Origin: Accumulibacter sp.
GTDB taxonomy: Bacteria > Pseudomonadota > Gammaproteobacteria > Burkholderiales > Rhodocyclaceae
Direction: 5' to 3'
Assembly: GCF_023806625.1 (NCBI RefSeq)
Contig: NZ_JAMTDX010000114.1
Coordinates: forward strand, 1-54,007
DNA length: 54,007 bases
Part shown: positions 9,291-17,557 of the stretch, in pieces
How the letters are laid out: each line of letters starts with the position of its first letter
How positions within the stretch are numbered: the first letter of the stretch is position 1
Translations under genes and position numbers: made by a program
The notes under the pieces: model-generated
Database searches by the model: none
Told to the model about the DNA's origin: nothing
Seen by the model: the letters and a program-made list of their open reading frames with translations, nothing else

Positions 9291-9587
9291 CCGAACTCCC
9301 CCTGTCAGCAGCGCCCCAGCGGTCAACGACCGGAGGCCGAGAGCGATGATGATCGCCGGGGATGCTGACGCTCGCCTTACAGCCGTCAGTCGGCGAAAGC
9401 ATTCCGGCGCTGCAGGGACACCGGTGACGGCGGGCTTGTCTTCAGGGGTTGGGCATGAATCTGCTGTGCTACCGATCTGCGGCGTTGCTCACTCGCTCAC
9501 TTCTCGCCCATCTATCGGACAGGTCCGGTCGTTCGCTCGCTCGCGCCGGACATCCCGGCCTGCTCGCGACGATTTCTCGACAACCTC
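9291..9587. other. Intergenic region, no gene seen
   Basis: About 300 bases between dnaJ and the binding-protein gene. Only fragmentary frames occur. A short inverted repeat CAACCT/AGGTTG (9581-9595) overlaps the dnaJ stop but has no T-run. The region should hold the promoter of the binding-protein gene, which I cannot place. Confidence 0.4.
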
Positions 9588-10706
9588 TCAGGTTGCGGCG
9601 AAGAACTCGCGCACCCGGTCCATCCAGGACTTGGCGCGCGGATTGTGCTGAGCTGCGTTTTCGCGACTCGATTCCTCGAACTCGCGGAGCAGTTCCTTCT
9701 GCCGCTCGGTCAGATGCACCGGCGTCTCGACGACCACATGACAGAGCAGGTCGCCGTGCGCCTGACTGCGCACCCCCTTGATGCCCTTGCCACGCAAACG
9801 GAAGACCTTGCCCGACTGGGTTTCGGCGGGAACGCGGATCTTGGCCACACCGTCGAGGGTCGGAATGTCGATTTCACCGCCAAGGGCAGCGGTGGCGAAG
9901 CTGATCGGCATCTCGCAGTGCAGATCGTTCTGCTCGCGCTGGAAGACCGCATGCGGCTTCAGATGGACCTGCACGTAGAGGTCCCCCGGCGGGCCGCCAT
10001 TGACGCCGTGTTCGCCCTCGCCCGAAAGCCGTATCCGATCGCCCTCGTCTACGCCCGCCGGGATCTTGACGGCCAGCGTCTTGTGCTGCTTGACGCGCCC
10101 CGCCCCGTGGCAGGTAGTGCATGGATCGGCGATGAAGCGCCCGGTTCCGTGGCACTTGGGGCAGGTCTGCTGGATCGAGAAGAAGCCCTGCTGCAGGCGA
10201 ACCTGACCACTGCCCTGACACGTCGGGCAATTCTTCGGCTGCGTCCCGGCCTTCGCGCCGCTGCCATGGCAGGCATCGCAGACATCCATCGTCGGGATGC
10301 GGATCTTGGTTTCGGTACCGAAGGCCGCTTGTTCGAGCGTGATCTCGAGGTTGTAGCGCAGGTCGGCGCCACGATAGACATTCGACCGTCCGCCCCGCCG
10401 CCCACCGAAGATCTCGTCGAAGATACCCCCGAAGGCATCCGAGAAGCTGCTTGCGCCGCCAGCCCCCATGCCGGCTTGCGGATCGACTCCCGCGTGACCG
10501 TACTGGTCATAGGCCGCACGCTTGTCCTCGTCGGACAGGATCTCGTACGCTTCCTTGACTTCCTTGAAGTGTTCCTCGGCTCTCGGGTTGTCCGGATTGC
10601 GGTCCGGATGGTACTTCATCGCCAGCTTGCGGTAGGCTTTCTTGATGTCGTCGTCCGAGGCATCGCGATTGACACCCAGAACGTCGTAGAAGTCTCGTTT
10701 GGCCAT
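9588..10706 (-). CDS. dnaJ: Chaperone protein DnaJ (Hsp40)
   Basis: DnaJ delivers unfolded clients to DnaK and stimulates its ATPase. The 372-residue protein is a full type I DnaJ: a J domain in residues 1-70 with the HPD triad (KYHPDRNPD), a Gly/Phe-rich linker ([16 protein letters not shown]), four CxxCxGxG zinc repeats ([32 protein letters not shown]) at about 147-205, and a C-terminal substrate-binding domain. It follows dnaK by 68 bp. That spacer holds a TATAAT (minus strand) inside an imperfect inverted repeat (GGCGGAGCG...CGCTTCCGCC), which could be a weak internal promoter or an attenuating hairpin. Confidence 0.97.
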   Translation of the reverse strand: MAKRDFYDVLGVNRDASDDDIKKAYRKLAMKYHPDRNPDNPRAEEHFKEVKEAYEILSDEDKRAAYDQYGHAGVDPQAGMGAGGASSFSDAFGGIFDEIFGGRRGGRSNVYRGADLRYNLEITLEQAAFGTETKIRIPTMDVCDACHGSGAKAGTQPKNCPTCQGSGQVRLQQGFFSIQQTCPKCHGTGRFIADPCTTCHGAGRVKQHKTLAVKIPAGVDEGDRIRLSGEGEHGVNGGPPGDLYVQVHLKPHAVFQREQNDLHCEMPISFATAALGGEIDIPTLDGVAKIRVPAETQSGKVFRLRGKGIKGVRSQAHGDLLCHVVVETPVHLTERQKELLREFEESSRENAAQHNPRAKSWMDRVREFFAAT

Positions 10707-10774
10707 CGGTTCTCGAGCAACTGGAAGGGCGGAAGCGAGGCGCGATTATACGCTCCGCCCCCACCGGAGAATGC

Positions 10775-12706
10775 CTACTTCTTGTCCTTGACCTCGGTGA
10801 ACTCGGCGTCGACGACGTCGCTGTCGTCCTTCTTCGCCTCGCCCCCCCCGGCTCCGCCTCCCGGACCCGAGTGCGCGGAGTGCTCCTGGTGCTGCGCGTA
10901 CATCTTCTCGCCGAGTTTCTGCGCAGCCGTGCCGAGCGCCTCGCTTTTTGCCCGGATCGCCTCGAGGTCGTTGCCGCGGATCGATTCCTCGGCTTCCTTG
11001 ATCGCCTTCTCGATCTTCGCCTTCTCGCCGTCGGAGAGTTCCTTGCCGTACTCGGTGAGCGACTTCCTCACCGTGTGGATCGTCGCGTCGCACTGGTTGC
11101 GCGCTTCGGCCAGTTCGTGTGCCTTGCGGTCCTCCTCGGCGTGCACTTCGGCGTCCTGAACCATCCGCTGGACCTCGGCTTCGGAAAGACCTGACGACGC
11201 CTGGATCCGGATGCGGTTCTCCTTGCCGGTCGCCTTGTCCTTCGCCGAGACGTGCAGAATCCCGTTCGCGTCGATGTCGAAGGTCACTTCGATCTGCGGC
11301 ATGCCGCGCGGCGCCGGCGGGATGTCGGCCAGGTTGAACTGGCCGAGGCTCTTGTTACCCGAAGCCATCTCGCGCTCGCCCTGCAGCACGTGGATCGTCA
11401 CCGCCGACTGATTGTCGTCGGCCGTCGAAAAAACCTGCGTCGCCTTGGTCGGGATCGTCGTATTCTTCTTGATCAGTTTGGTCATCACGCCGCCGAGCGT
11501 CTCGATCCCCAGCGACAACGGCGTCACGTCGAGCAGCAGGACGTCCTTGACCTCACCCTGGAGGACACCGCCCTGAATGGCCGCTCCGACGGCGACGGCT
11601 TCGTCGGGATTGACGTCGCGACGAGGTTCGCGAGCGAAAAACTCCCTGACCTTGTCCTGCACCTTCGGCATCCGCGTCTGACCACCGACAAGGATTACGT
11701 CGTTGATGTCGCCGACCCGGCAGCCTGCATCCTTGAGTGCGATCCGGCACGGTTCGATCGTCCGTTCGATCAGGTCGTCGACCAGCGACTCGAACTTCGC
11801 GCGGGTGATCTTCAGCGTCAGGTGTTTCGGACCCGATGCGTCGGCGGTGATGTAGGGCAGATTGATCTCGGTCTGCTGACTCGAGGAGAGCTCGATCTTG
11901 GCCTTCTCGGCAGCGTCCTTGAGTCGCTGCAGCGCGAGAACGTCGGCCTTGAGATTGACTCCCGACTCTTTGCGGAATTCGTCGATGATGTAGTCGATCA
12001 GGCGCTGGTCGAAGTCCTCCCCACCGAGGAAGGTATCGCCATTGGTCGACAGCACTTCGAACTGGTGCTCGCCCTCGACCTCGGCGATCTCGATGATCGA
12101 GATGTCGAAGGTGCCGCCACCGAGATCGTAGACGGCGATCTTCTTGTCACCCTGCTTCTTGTCCATGCCGAAAGCCAAGGCGGCAGCGGTCGGCTCGTTA
12201 ATGATCCGCTTGACCTCGAGACCGGCGATCCGCCCCGCGTCCTTGGTTGCCTGGCGCTGACTGTCGTTGAAGTACGCCGGAACGGTGATCACCGCCTCGG
12301 TCACTTCCTCACCCAGGTAGTCCTCGGCGGTCTTCTTCATCTTGCGCAGAACCTCGGCAGAAACCTGCGGCGGCGCGATCTTCTTGCCACGCACTTCGAC
12401 CCACGCGTCGCCGTTGTCCGCCTTGATGATCCGGAAGGGCATCAGCGAGATGTCCTTCTGCACCTCCTTTTCCTGGAAGCGGCGACCGATCAGTCGCTTG
12501 ATCGCATACAAGGTGTTCTTCGGGTTGGTTACTGCCTGACGCTTGGCCGGCGCACCGCAGAGGATTTCACCGTCGTCGGCGTAGGCGACGATCGAAGGCG
12601 TCGTCCGCGCCCCCTCGGAGTTCTCGATGACCTTTGGCTTCGCGTTCTCCATGATCGCCACGCAGGAGTTGGTCGTCCCGAGGTCGATGCCGATGATTTT
12701 TCCCAT
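10775..12706 (-). CDS. dnaK: Chaperone protein DnaK (Hsp70)
   Basis: DnaK is the ATP-dependent Hsp70 that binds exposed hydrophobic segments in the cytosol. The 643-residue protein starts [17 protein letters not shown], and the ATPase domain carries the Hsp70 signatures [16 protein letters not shown] and [14 protein letters not shown]. The linker [15 protein letters not shown] leads to the peptide-binding domain, and the protein ends in the acidic EFTEVKDKK tail needed for co-chaperone contact. It is the middle gene of grpE-dnaK-dnaJ. AAAGGAT precedes the ATG. A sigma-32-type promoter lies 75 bp upstream, overlapping the end of grpE. Confidence 0.98.
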   Translation of the reverse strand: MGKIIGIDLGTTNSCVAIMENAKPKVIENSEGARTTPSIVAYADDGEILCGAPAKRQAVTNPKNTLYAIKRLIGRRFQEKEVQKDISLMPFRIIKADNGDAWVEVRGKKIAPPQVSAEVLRKMKKTAEDYLGEEVTEAVITVPAYFNDSQRQATKDAGRIAGLEVKRIINEPTAAALAFGMDKKQGDKKIAVYDLGGGTFDISIIEIAEVEGEHQFEVLSTNGDTFLGGEDFDQRLIDYIIDEFRKESGVNLKADVLALQRLKDAAEKAKIELSSSQQTEINLPYITADASGPKHLTLKITRAKFESLVDDLIERTIEPCRIALKDAGCRVGDINDVILVGGQTRMPKVQDKVREFFAREPRRDVNPDEAVAVGAAIQGGVLQGEVKDVLLLDVTPLSLGIETLGGVMTKLIKKNTTIPTKATQVFSTADDNQSAVTIHVLQGEREMASGNKSLGQFNLADIPPAPRGMPQIEVTFDIDANGILHVSAKDKATGKENRIRIQASSGLSEAEVQRMVQDAEVHAEEDRKAHELAEARNQCDATIHTVRKSLTEYGKELSDGEKAKIEKAIKEAEESIRGNDLEAIRAKSEALGTAAQKLGEKMYAQHQEHSAHSGPGGGAGGGEAKKDDSDVVDAEFTEVKDKK

Positions 12707-12780
12707 CTCGTGATCCTTTCAGTGTGTCGTTGTCTTCGGTCAGTTCCGCGCTGGGCGGCAGGCCTGTGAATGAAGCCTAG

Positions 12781-12806
12781 CTTGGGGCTCGAACAGCGAT
12801 TTCAAG
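12781..12806 (-). promoter_or_regulatory. Sigma-32 heat-shock promoter before dnaK
   Basis: On the minus strand CTTGAAA (12800-12806) and CCCCAAG (12781-12787) are spaced by 12 nt, matching the RpoH consensus CTTGAAA/CCCCAT. The TGA inside CTTGAAA is the grpE stop codon, so the -35 box is embedded in the end of grpE. Transcription would begin near 12772. Confidence 0.7.
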
Positions 12807-13398
12807 CGCCCGCCCTGGCGACGATCACGAGTGCTGGACGCAGCACGCGGCCAGCGAGCAGGTAGCCCTTCTGCAGCACGGTCACCACGGTATTCGGCTC
12901 CTGTTCCGACGCGACGACGCTGATTGCCTGGTGCTGATGCGGGTCGAACTTCGCACCGAGCGGATTGACCTCCGTCAGCGCCGACTTCTCGAATGCCGCA
13001 ATCAGCTGCTTCAGGGTCAGCTCCGTCCCCGCGCGTAGGCTGTCGATACTCGGCGCATCGGCCGCCAGCGCCGCTTCGAGACTGTCCTTGACCGGCAGGA
13101 GATCACCGGCAAACCGGTCAATCGCGAACTTCGAGGTCTTGGCGATGTCCTCCTGAGCCCGCCGCCGCACGTTCTCGGTTTCGGCCCGGGCGCGCAGCCA
13201 GAGATCACGATACTCGTCGGCCTTGGCTTGCGCCTCGCGCAGGAGGTCCTCGCCACGAGGAGCCTGTTCGGCAACGGGTGCGGCAGCAACGGCCGCCTCA
13301 GGGGCCTCGCTGGATTGCCTATCGGCGGGAGCTGCACCGATCTCGGGTTCGTGCGCTGGAGCATTCTGTCGGTCTGGCGAAGTGTCGTTTGCGTGCAT
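12802..13398 (-). CDS. grpE: Nucleotide exchange factor GrpE
   Basis: GrpE releases ADP from DnaK and so resets the chaperone cycle. The 198-residue protein has an N-terminal Ala/Glu-rich disordered stretch, a long coiled coil ([35 protein letters not shown]), and the C-terminal beta domain containing [16 protein letters not shown] and [25 protein letters not shown] lies 9 nt before the ATG. It heads the heat-shock operon and is divergent from the Ser/Thr kinase gene. Confidence 0.96.
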   Translation of the reverse strand: MHANDTSPDRQNAPAHEPEIGAAPADRQSSEAPEAAVAAAPVAEQAPRGEDLLREAQAKADEYRDLWLRARAETENVRRRAQEDIAKTSKFAIDRFAGDLLPVKDSLEAALAADAPSIDSLRAGTELTLKQLIAAFEKSALTEVNPLGAKFDPHQHQAISVVASEQEPNTVVTVLQKGYLLAGRVLRPALVIVARAGA

Positions 13399-13427
13399 GG
13401 ATCGGTTCTCCTCAAAAACGGCTTAGA

Positions 13428-13454
13428 GTTTGGGGCACGTTCGGCCATTTCAAG
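13428..13454 (-). promoter_or_regulatory. Sigma-32 heat-shock promoter of grpE-dnaK-dnaJ
   Basis: CTTGAAA (13448-13454) and CCCCAAAC (13428-13435) on the minus strand, spaced by 12 nt, match the RpoH consensus. The site lies 30 bp before the grpE ATG. It has the same box sequences and the same spacing as the promoter before dnaK. Confidence 0.8.
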
Positions 13455-13573
13455 GACCGGTTGAGTGCCTCTGGGCGAACGCTGTATCAGGCGAGACCAA
13501 TTTTTCTGCCCGCTGCGGCCTTCTGCTGCTAGCATCCATGCTTTGGCTGTGGGTCAACGGAAGTCGTCTACGA

Positions 13574-14923
13574 ATGGTGGACAAGATCGGCAAGTATGAA
13601 GTGATCCGCTCCCTGGGCAAGGGCGCGACGGCGATGGTCTACCTCGCCCACGATCCGGACCTCGACCGACAGGTGGCCATCAAGCTGATCCGCTTCAGCG
13701 AGGAAAACGCGGCGATGTCCCGCCGCCTGCGCAAGCTCTTTCAGACCGAAGGCGCGATCGGCAGGCGCCTCGACCACCCGAACATCGTCAGGATCTACGA
13801 TGCGGTCGTCGAAGCCGATCAGGCGTATCTGGTCATGGAGTTCGTCGACGGCACCGGTCTCGACAAGTACTGCGCGATCAATCGCCTGTTGCCGATGCAC
13901 CGGGTCATCGGGATCATCTTCAAGTGCTGCCTGGCACTCGACCATGCCTTCCGCCAGGGGATCGTGCATCGTGACATCAAGCCGGCCAATATCCTGATCG
14001 ACGCCAACGACAACCCGAAAATCACCGACTTCGGACTGGGCCTCAACCTGCGAAAGGACATGGGCACGGACTCGACCTTCGTGATGGGGGTCGGCTCGCC
14101 AGCTTACATGTCGCCCGAGCAGGTGAAGAATTACCCGCTGAACCACAAGACCGACCTCTATTCGCTCGGCGTACTGCTCTTCCAGTTGCTCACCGGGCGA
14201 CTGCCTTTCCGCGCGACCAACCCGGCAACACTGGTCTACAAGATCGTCAATATGGACTCGCCATCGGTCTGCGCGCTGAACCCGAACCTCCCCCCCGGAC
14301 TCGACCCGATCATCAGGAAGGCTCTCGAAAAGGACCTCTACAGCCGTTACCGCAACGGCGCCGAGTTCGCCAAGGATCTTTCGGCGGTGCGCTACCAGAT
14401 GGTCGACGAGAATCAGGTCGAGCGCGACCAGAACCACTTCGAGCGCCTCCGCAAGCTCGAGTTCTTCGCCGCCTTCGAGGACGTCGAGCTGTGGGAAGTC
14501 CTGCGCATCAGCGTCTGGCGCGAACTGTCCGAGAAAATGACCCTGATCCGCGAGGGAGACAGTCACCGCAAGTTTGGGGTGATCGTAGACGGCTTCGTCG
14601 AGGTGTCGACCAATGGACGAGTGATCTGCCGCCTCGGGCCGAGCGAGGTGGTCGGGGAAATGGCCTTCCTCCATCCGACCGACACCAAGCGCCAGGCGAC
14701 CGTCGTGACCCTCGAAGCGACGCTTTTCCTGGAGGTCAACAGCGCCGCACTCGAGCTGAGCTCCGACGAACTCCGCGAGCGTTTCCACCGGGTCCTGCTA
14801 AGCCGCGTACTCGACCGTCTGCGCGAGGCGAACAGAGTGCTCGCCAAGCTCGGCCAGACTGCGGTCCAGGGCAGCCAGTCGCTGACTGGCCAGGGCCTGA
14901 CGCCGCCACTCGAACTGCTCTAG
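13574..14923 (+). CDS. Ser/Thr protein kinase with C-terminal cyclic-nucleotide-binding domain
   Basis: I start at the ATG 13574 (MVDKIGKYEVIRSLGKGA), since the kinase fold begins there; the open frame extends further upstream without domain content. The 449-residue product is a Hanks-type kinase: glycine loop GKGATAMV (15-22), catalytic Lys37 in VAIKLI, HRDIKPAN at 132-139, DFG at 152-154 and SPAYMSPEQ in the activation segment. Residues about 300-430 form a CRP-like cyclic-nucleotide fold with VVGEMAFL and KRQATVVTLE, which keep the Gly-Glu and Arg-Gln-Ala of a phosphate-binding cassette. No transmembrane segment is seen, so it is probably cytosolic. Kinase output gated by a nucleotide is inferred, as in cyclic-nucleotide-dependent kinases. 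The target is unknown. It is divergent from grpE. Confidence 0.88.
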   Translation: MVDKIGKYEVIRSLGKGATAMVYLAHDPDLDRQVAIKLIRFSEENAAMSRRLRKLFQTEGAIGRRLDHPNIVRIYDAVVEADQAYLVMEFVDGTGLDKYCAINRLLPMHRVIGIIFKCCLALDHAFRQGIVHRDIKPANILIDANDNPKITDFGLGLNLRKDMGTDSTFVMGVGSPAYMSPEQVKNYPLNHKTDLYSLGVLLFQLLTGRLPFRATNPATLVYKIVNMDSPSVCALNPNLPPGLDPIIRKALEKDLYSRYRNGAEFAKDLSAVRYQMVDENQVERDQNHFERLRKLEFFAAFEDVELWEVLRISVWRELSEKMTLIREGDSHRKFGVIVDGFVEVSTNGRVICRLGPSEVVGEMAFLHPTDTKRQATVVTLEATLFLEVNSAALELSSDELRERFHRVLLSRVLDRLREANRVLAKLGQTAVQGSQSLTGQGLTPPLELL

Positions 14924-14992
14924 GCCGGCGACCCGCCGATCTGGGTACGACGATCCACTGCGTCGCCGTTGCGCCGCTTCTTCGCCGGGTTG

Positions 14993-15115
14993 TGCGATAA
15001 TCCGGCGTCATCCCCGACAGGGCGTGGGCGGGATGAGGCGCTGAGCGTCGGCAGAGAACGCCAGCGACGCCCGGCGAGGCCACTGGACAAGAACAGGCCT
15101 TTGGCCCGTCTCACA
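14993..15115 (+). promoter_or_regulatory. Promoter and structured leader before terC; possible Mn-responsive riboswitch
   Basis: An extended -10 TGCGATAAT (14993-15001) predicts a start near 15008 and a leader of about 120 nt. The leader can fold into at least two stems: GCGTCG/CGACGC (15045-15050 with 15065-15070) and AGGCC/GGCCT (15077-15081 with 15096-15100). Leaders of terC-family genes in proteobacteria are often yybP-ykoY (manganese) riboswitches. I cannot match the conserved loop sequences exactly, so the riboswitch identity rests on context. Confidence 0.28.
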
Positions 15116-15128
15116 CGGAGGAACGGTC

Positions 15129-15875
15129 TTGACGCCTGATCTCGCTTCTCCGGTCTTCTGGATCTCCGTACTCCAGATCATCACCATCGACATCCTGCTC
15201 GGCGGCGACAACGCCGTTGTCATCGCGCTCGCCTGCCGCAAGCTGCCCGACACCCAGCGCAACCAGGCCATCACCTGGGGCGTGTTCGGTGCGATCGCGC
15301 TGCGCGTCGTGCTGATCTACTTCGCGCTGCAGCTTCTCGCGATCCCCTATCTCAAGATCGTCGGCGGACTGCTGCTGGTCTGGATCGGCGTCAAGCTCGT
15401 CCTCCCCGAACACGAGGACGCCCACGGCAGCCTACAGCAGAGCAGCACGCTGCTCGGGGCGATCCGGACGATCATCATCGCCGACGCGGTGATGAGTCTG
15501 GACAACGTGATCGCCGTGGCGGCTGCGGCCCACGGCTCGATCGTCGTGGTCGTCTTCGGCATCGTCGTGTCGATCCCGATCGTCGTCTGGGGGAGCAAGC
15601 TCGTCCTGGCCCTGATGGACCGCTTTCCGGTCGTCATCACGGCCGGCGGCGCCCTGCTCGGCTGGATCGGCGGGGGAATGCTGGTCACCGACCCAGGTTT
15701 TCCGCAGGACTGGCGCAATCTGATCCCGCACACGACGTTGCTGGTATCGGCAGCCGGCGCGCTGCTCGTCGTGTTGATCGGCAAATGGCTGGCCAGCCGC
15801 CAACGCGCCCCGCATCCGGCGATCGAGCTGTCTGCGCCCGCGCCCGAGCCGGCCAGCGAAGGAGAGGTCAAGTGA
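15129..15875 (+). CDS. TerC family integral membrane protein
   Basis: The gene begins with TTG at 15129, supported by GGAGGAAC just upstream and the family N-terminus TPDLASPVFWISVLQI. The 248-residue protein has about seven hydrophobic helices with the TerC signatures DILLGGDNAVVIALACRKLP and ADAVMSLDNVIAVAAAAHGS, whose acidic residues are thought to bind metal. TerC proteins are associated with manganese export and with metallation of exported enzymes. The C-terminus is a Pro/Ala/Glu-rich tail. The stop overlaps the GTG of the next gene (GTGA), so the two are translationally coupled. Confidence 0.88.
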   Translation: MTPDLASPVFWISVLQIITIDILLGGDNAVVIALACRKLPDTQRNQAITWGVFGAIALRVVLIYFALQLLAIPYLKIVGGLLLVWIGVKLVLPEHEDAHGSLQQSSTLLGAIRTIIIADAVMSLDNVIAVAAAAHGSIVVVVFGIVVSIPIVVWGSKLVLALMDRFPVVITAGGALLGWIGGGMLVTDPGFPQDWRNLIPHTTLLVSAAGALLVVLIGKWLASRQRAPHPAIELSAPAPEPASEGEVK

Positions 15876-16300
15876 GTGCAACATGGCTGATCGCCGTCGA
15901 CGGATCGGCGCACGCATTGCGCGCCGTCGACCACGTCATTCGTGAACTGGGCAGCAACGTCGTCCGTCCGAAGATCCAGCTCGTCAATGTCCAGGCGCCG
16001 CTGCCATCGGACGTCTCCCGTTTCCTGGACAGCTCGGTGATCCGGGACTACCACAGCGACGCCGGCGACGCGGCGCTGGCCGAAGCGATCACCCGGGTTG
16101 AAGCGGCGGGGCTCGCCTGCTCGCATCATGTCCTCGTCGGCGAGCCGGCGCAGACGATCGTCCAGTTCGCCCGCGAGCAGAAATGCAATCTGATCGTCCT
16201 CGGAGCTCGCGGACGCGGCTCCGTCGCCGGCATCCTGCTCGGCTCGGTGACCAGCCGGGTCATCCATCTGACCGATCTGCCGGTGCTGGTCGTCAAGTAG
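15872..16300 (+). CDS. Universal stress protein (UspA family)
   Basis: The start is GTG at 15872, inside the terC stop, with GGAGAGG upstream; it yields a 142-residue protein beginning MSATWLIAVDGSAHALRAVDHV. The UspA fold is clear: the N-terminal AVDGS strand, HVLVGEPAQTIVQFAREQ in the middle, and the ATP-binding GARGRGSVAGILLGSVTSRVI near the C-terminus, which keeps the G-x2-G-x9-G-S/T pattern. It is likely an ATP-binding cytosolic stress protein. Co-expression with TerC suggests a shared stress or metal cue, which is inference. It converges with cysB. Confidence 0.88.
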   Translation: MSATWLIAVDGSAHALRAVDHVIRELGSNVVRPKIQLVNVQAPLPSDVSRFLDSSVIRDYHSDAGDAALAEAITRVEAAGLACSHHVLVGEPAQTIVQFAREQKCNLIVLGARGRGSVAGILLGSVTSRVIHLTDLPVLVVK

Positions 16301-16399
16301 ATCGACTGGCTCCTTCCGGGAGGATCTCCGCGGCGACCGGCGAACGGCACAGGAAGCGCGCCTCCGTCTCCCCGCCCCGGCGCCCTGCGTCACCAGCCT

Positions 16400-17347
16400 T
16401 CAGAGCTCGTATTCGTCGGCCGGTCGCGCACCGGACATCGCCATGTCGACCGCCTTCCGCGTCAGATGGGGGGCGAAAAGCTCAATGAAATCGTACTCAT
16501 AGCGGCGGATGTGCATGCCGCGGCGCAGTCCGATTCGGGTCGTGTTCAACCCGAACAGCGTCTCGGCGTCGATCGCCTGCAGACCGGCGTCGCGTGTCGG
16601 ATCGAAAGCCATTCGGGCAATGATCCCGAGCCCGAGGCCGAGACCGACGTAAGTCTTGATCACGTCGGCGTCGATCGCGGTGAGCACCACGTTCGGCGTC
16701 AATTGAGCGAGTTCGAAGGCCCGGTTGATCCTGGAGCGACCGGCGAACGCGGGGTCGTAGGTGATCAGCGGCCAGCGCGAAAGGGCGTGGAGCGAGAGCG
16801 GTCTTTCGACAAGGATCGGATGGCCGTCGGGCGCGATGACGCAATGCGCCCACTGGTAGCAGGGCAGCATGACCAGTTGCGGGTACTGGTCGAGCGCCTC
16901 GGTGGCGATGGCGATGTCGGCCTCGCCTTTGGAAGTCAGTTCGGCGATCTGAACCGGGTGTCCCTGATGCAACGACAGACGGACCTTCGGATGCCGGTCG
17001 ACGAAGCTCTTGACGACCGCCGGTAACGCATAGCGCGCCTGGGTATGCGTCGTGGCGATGATCAGGCTGCCCGAGTCGCCGGCAGCGTACTCCTCGCCCA
17101 CCCGGCGGATGTTCTCGGCGTCGCGGAGGATCCGCTCGGCGATTTCGAGCACCACCCGCCCCGGCTGGGTGATCGCGGTCAGTCGCTTTCCTCCGCGCTC
17201 GAAGACCGTGACCCCGAGTTCGTCCTCGAGCAACCTGATCTGCTTCGAGATGCCGGGCTGTGAGGTGTACAGAGTCTCCGCGGCCTCGGACACGTTGAGA
17301 CCTCGGCGGGCCACTTCGACTAGATAACGAAGCTGCTGAAGTTTCAT
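16400..17347 (-). CDS. cysB: LysR-type regulator of sulfur assimilation, CysB family
   Basis: The 315-residue protein has a winged helix-turn-helix at residues 1-60 (MKLQQLRYLVEVARRGLNVS, TLYTSQPGISKQIRLLEDEL) and a periplasmic-binding-like effector domain. IIATTHTQARYALPAVVKSF and KTYVGLGLGLGIIARMAF are typical of CysB/Cbl. CysB activates sulfate assimilation genes with N-acetylserine as co-inducer. Divergent placement next to cysI supports the assignment over the paralogue Cbl. The C-terminal residues are shorter than in Escherichia coli CysB. Confidence 0.9.
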   Translation of the reverse strand: MKLQQLRYLVEVARRGLNVSEAAETLYTSQPGISKQIRLLEDELGVTVFERGGKRLTAITQPGRVVLEIAERILRDAENIRRVGEEYAAGDSGSLIIATTHTQARYALPAVVKSFVDRHPKVRLSLHQGHPVQIAELTSKGEADIAIATEALDQYPQLVMLPCYQWAHCVIAPDGHPILVERPLSLHALSRWPLITYDPAFAGRSRINRAFELAQLTPNVVLTAIDADVIKTYVGLGLGLGIIARMAFDPTRDAGLQAIDAETLFGLNTTRIGLRRGMHIRRYEYDFIELFAPHLTRKAVDMAMSGARPADEYEL

Positions 17348-17410
17348 GATCGAAAAGCTCCAAAGGTTATAACAATCTAACCGAATCGTCTTTTTGGATC
17401 AAACGGCAGC

Positions 17411-17529
17411 TGCTACCATGCGCCGGCCTTGATTGCTGCGCCGCGTCATCCGTCTCTCCGGAGCGGTCCTTCGAAAATCCCTGAACGGTCCGGATGACGC
17501 CTCGAACCAGCCACGGGAAACGCGGCTGG
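17411..17529 (+). promoter_or_regulatory. Promoter and structured leader of the cys operon
   Basis: The cysB-cysI spacer of 210 bp holds an extended -10 TGCTACCAT (17411-17419). Downstream are a 10-bp perfect inverted repeat GCGTCATCCG/CGGATGACGC (17443-17452 and 17491-17500) and a second hairpin CCAGCC/GGCTGG (17507-17512 and 17524-17529). The latter ends about 18 nt before the ribosome site. An AT-rich TTATAACAATC stretch near 17367-17377 could be part of a CysB site. Leader control by an RNA element is possible but unproven. Confidence 0.35.
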
Positions 17530-17557
17530 CGCAGCCGAACTGTTCATGGAGCGAAGC

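Noticed and set aside
9581-9595. Hairpin at the end of dnaJ as an intrinsic terminator
   Set aside because: The stem has only 6 bp and is not followed by a T-run.
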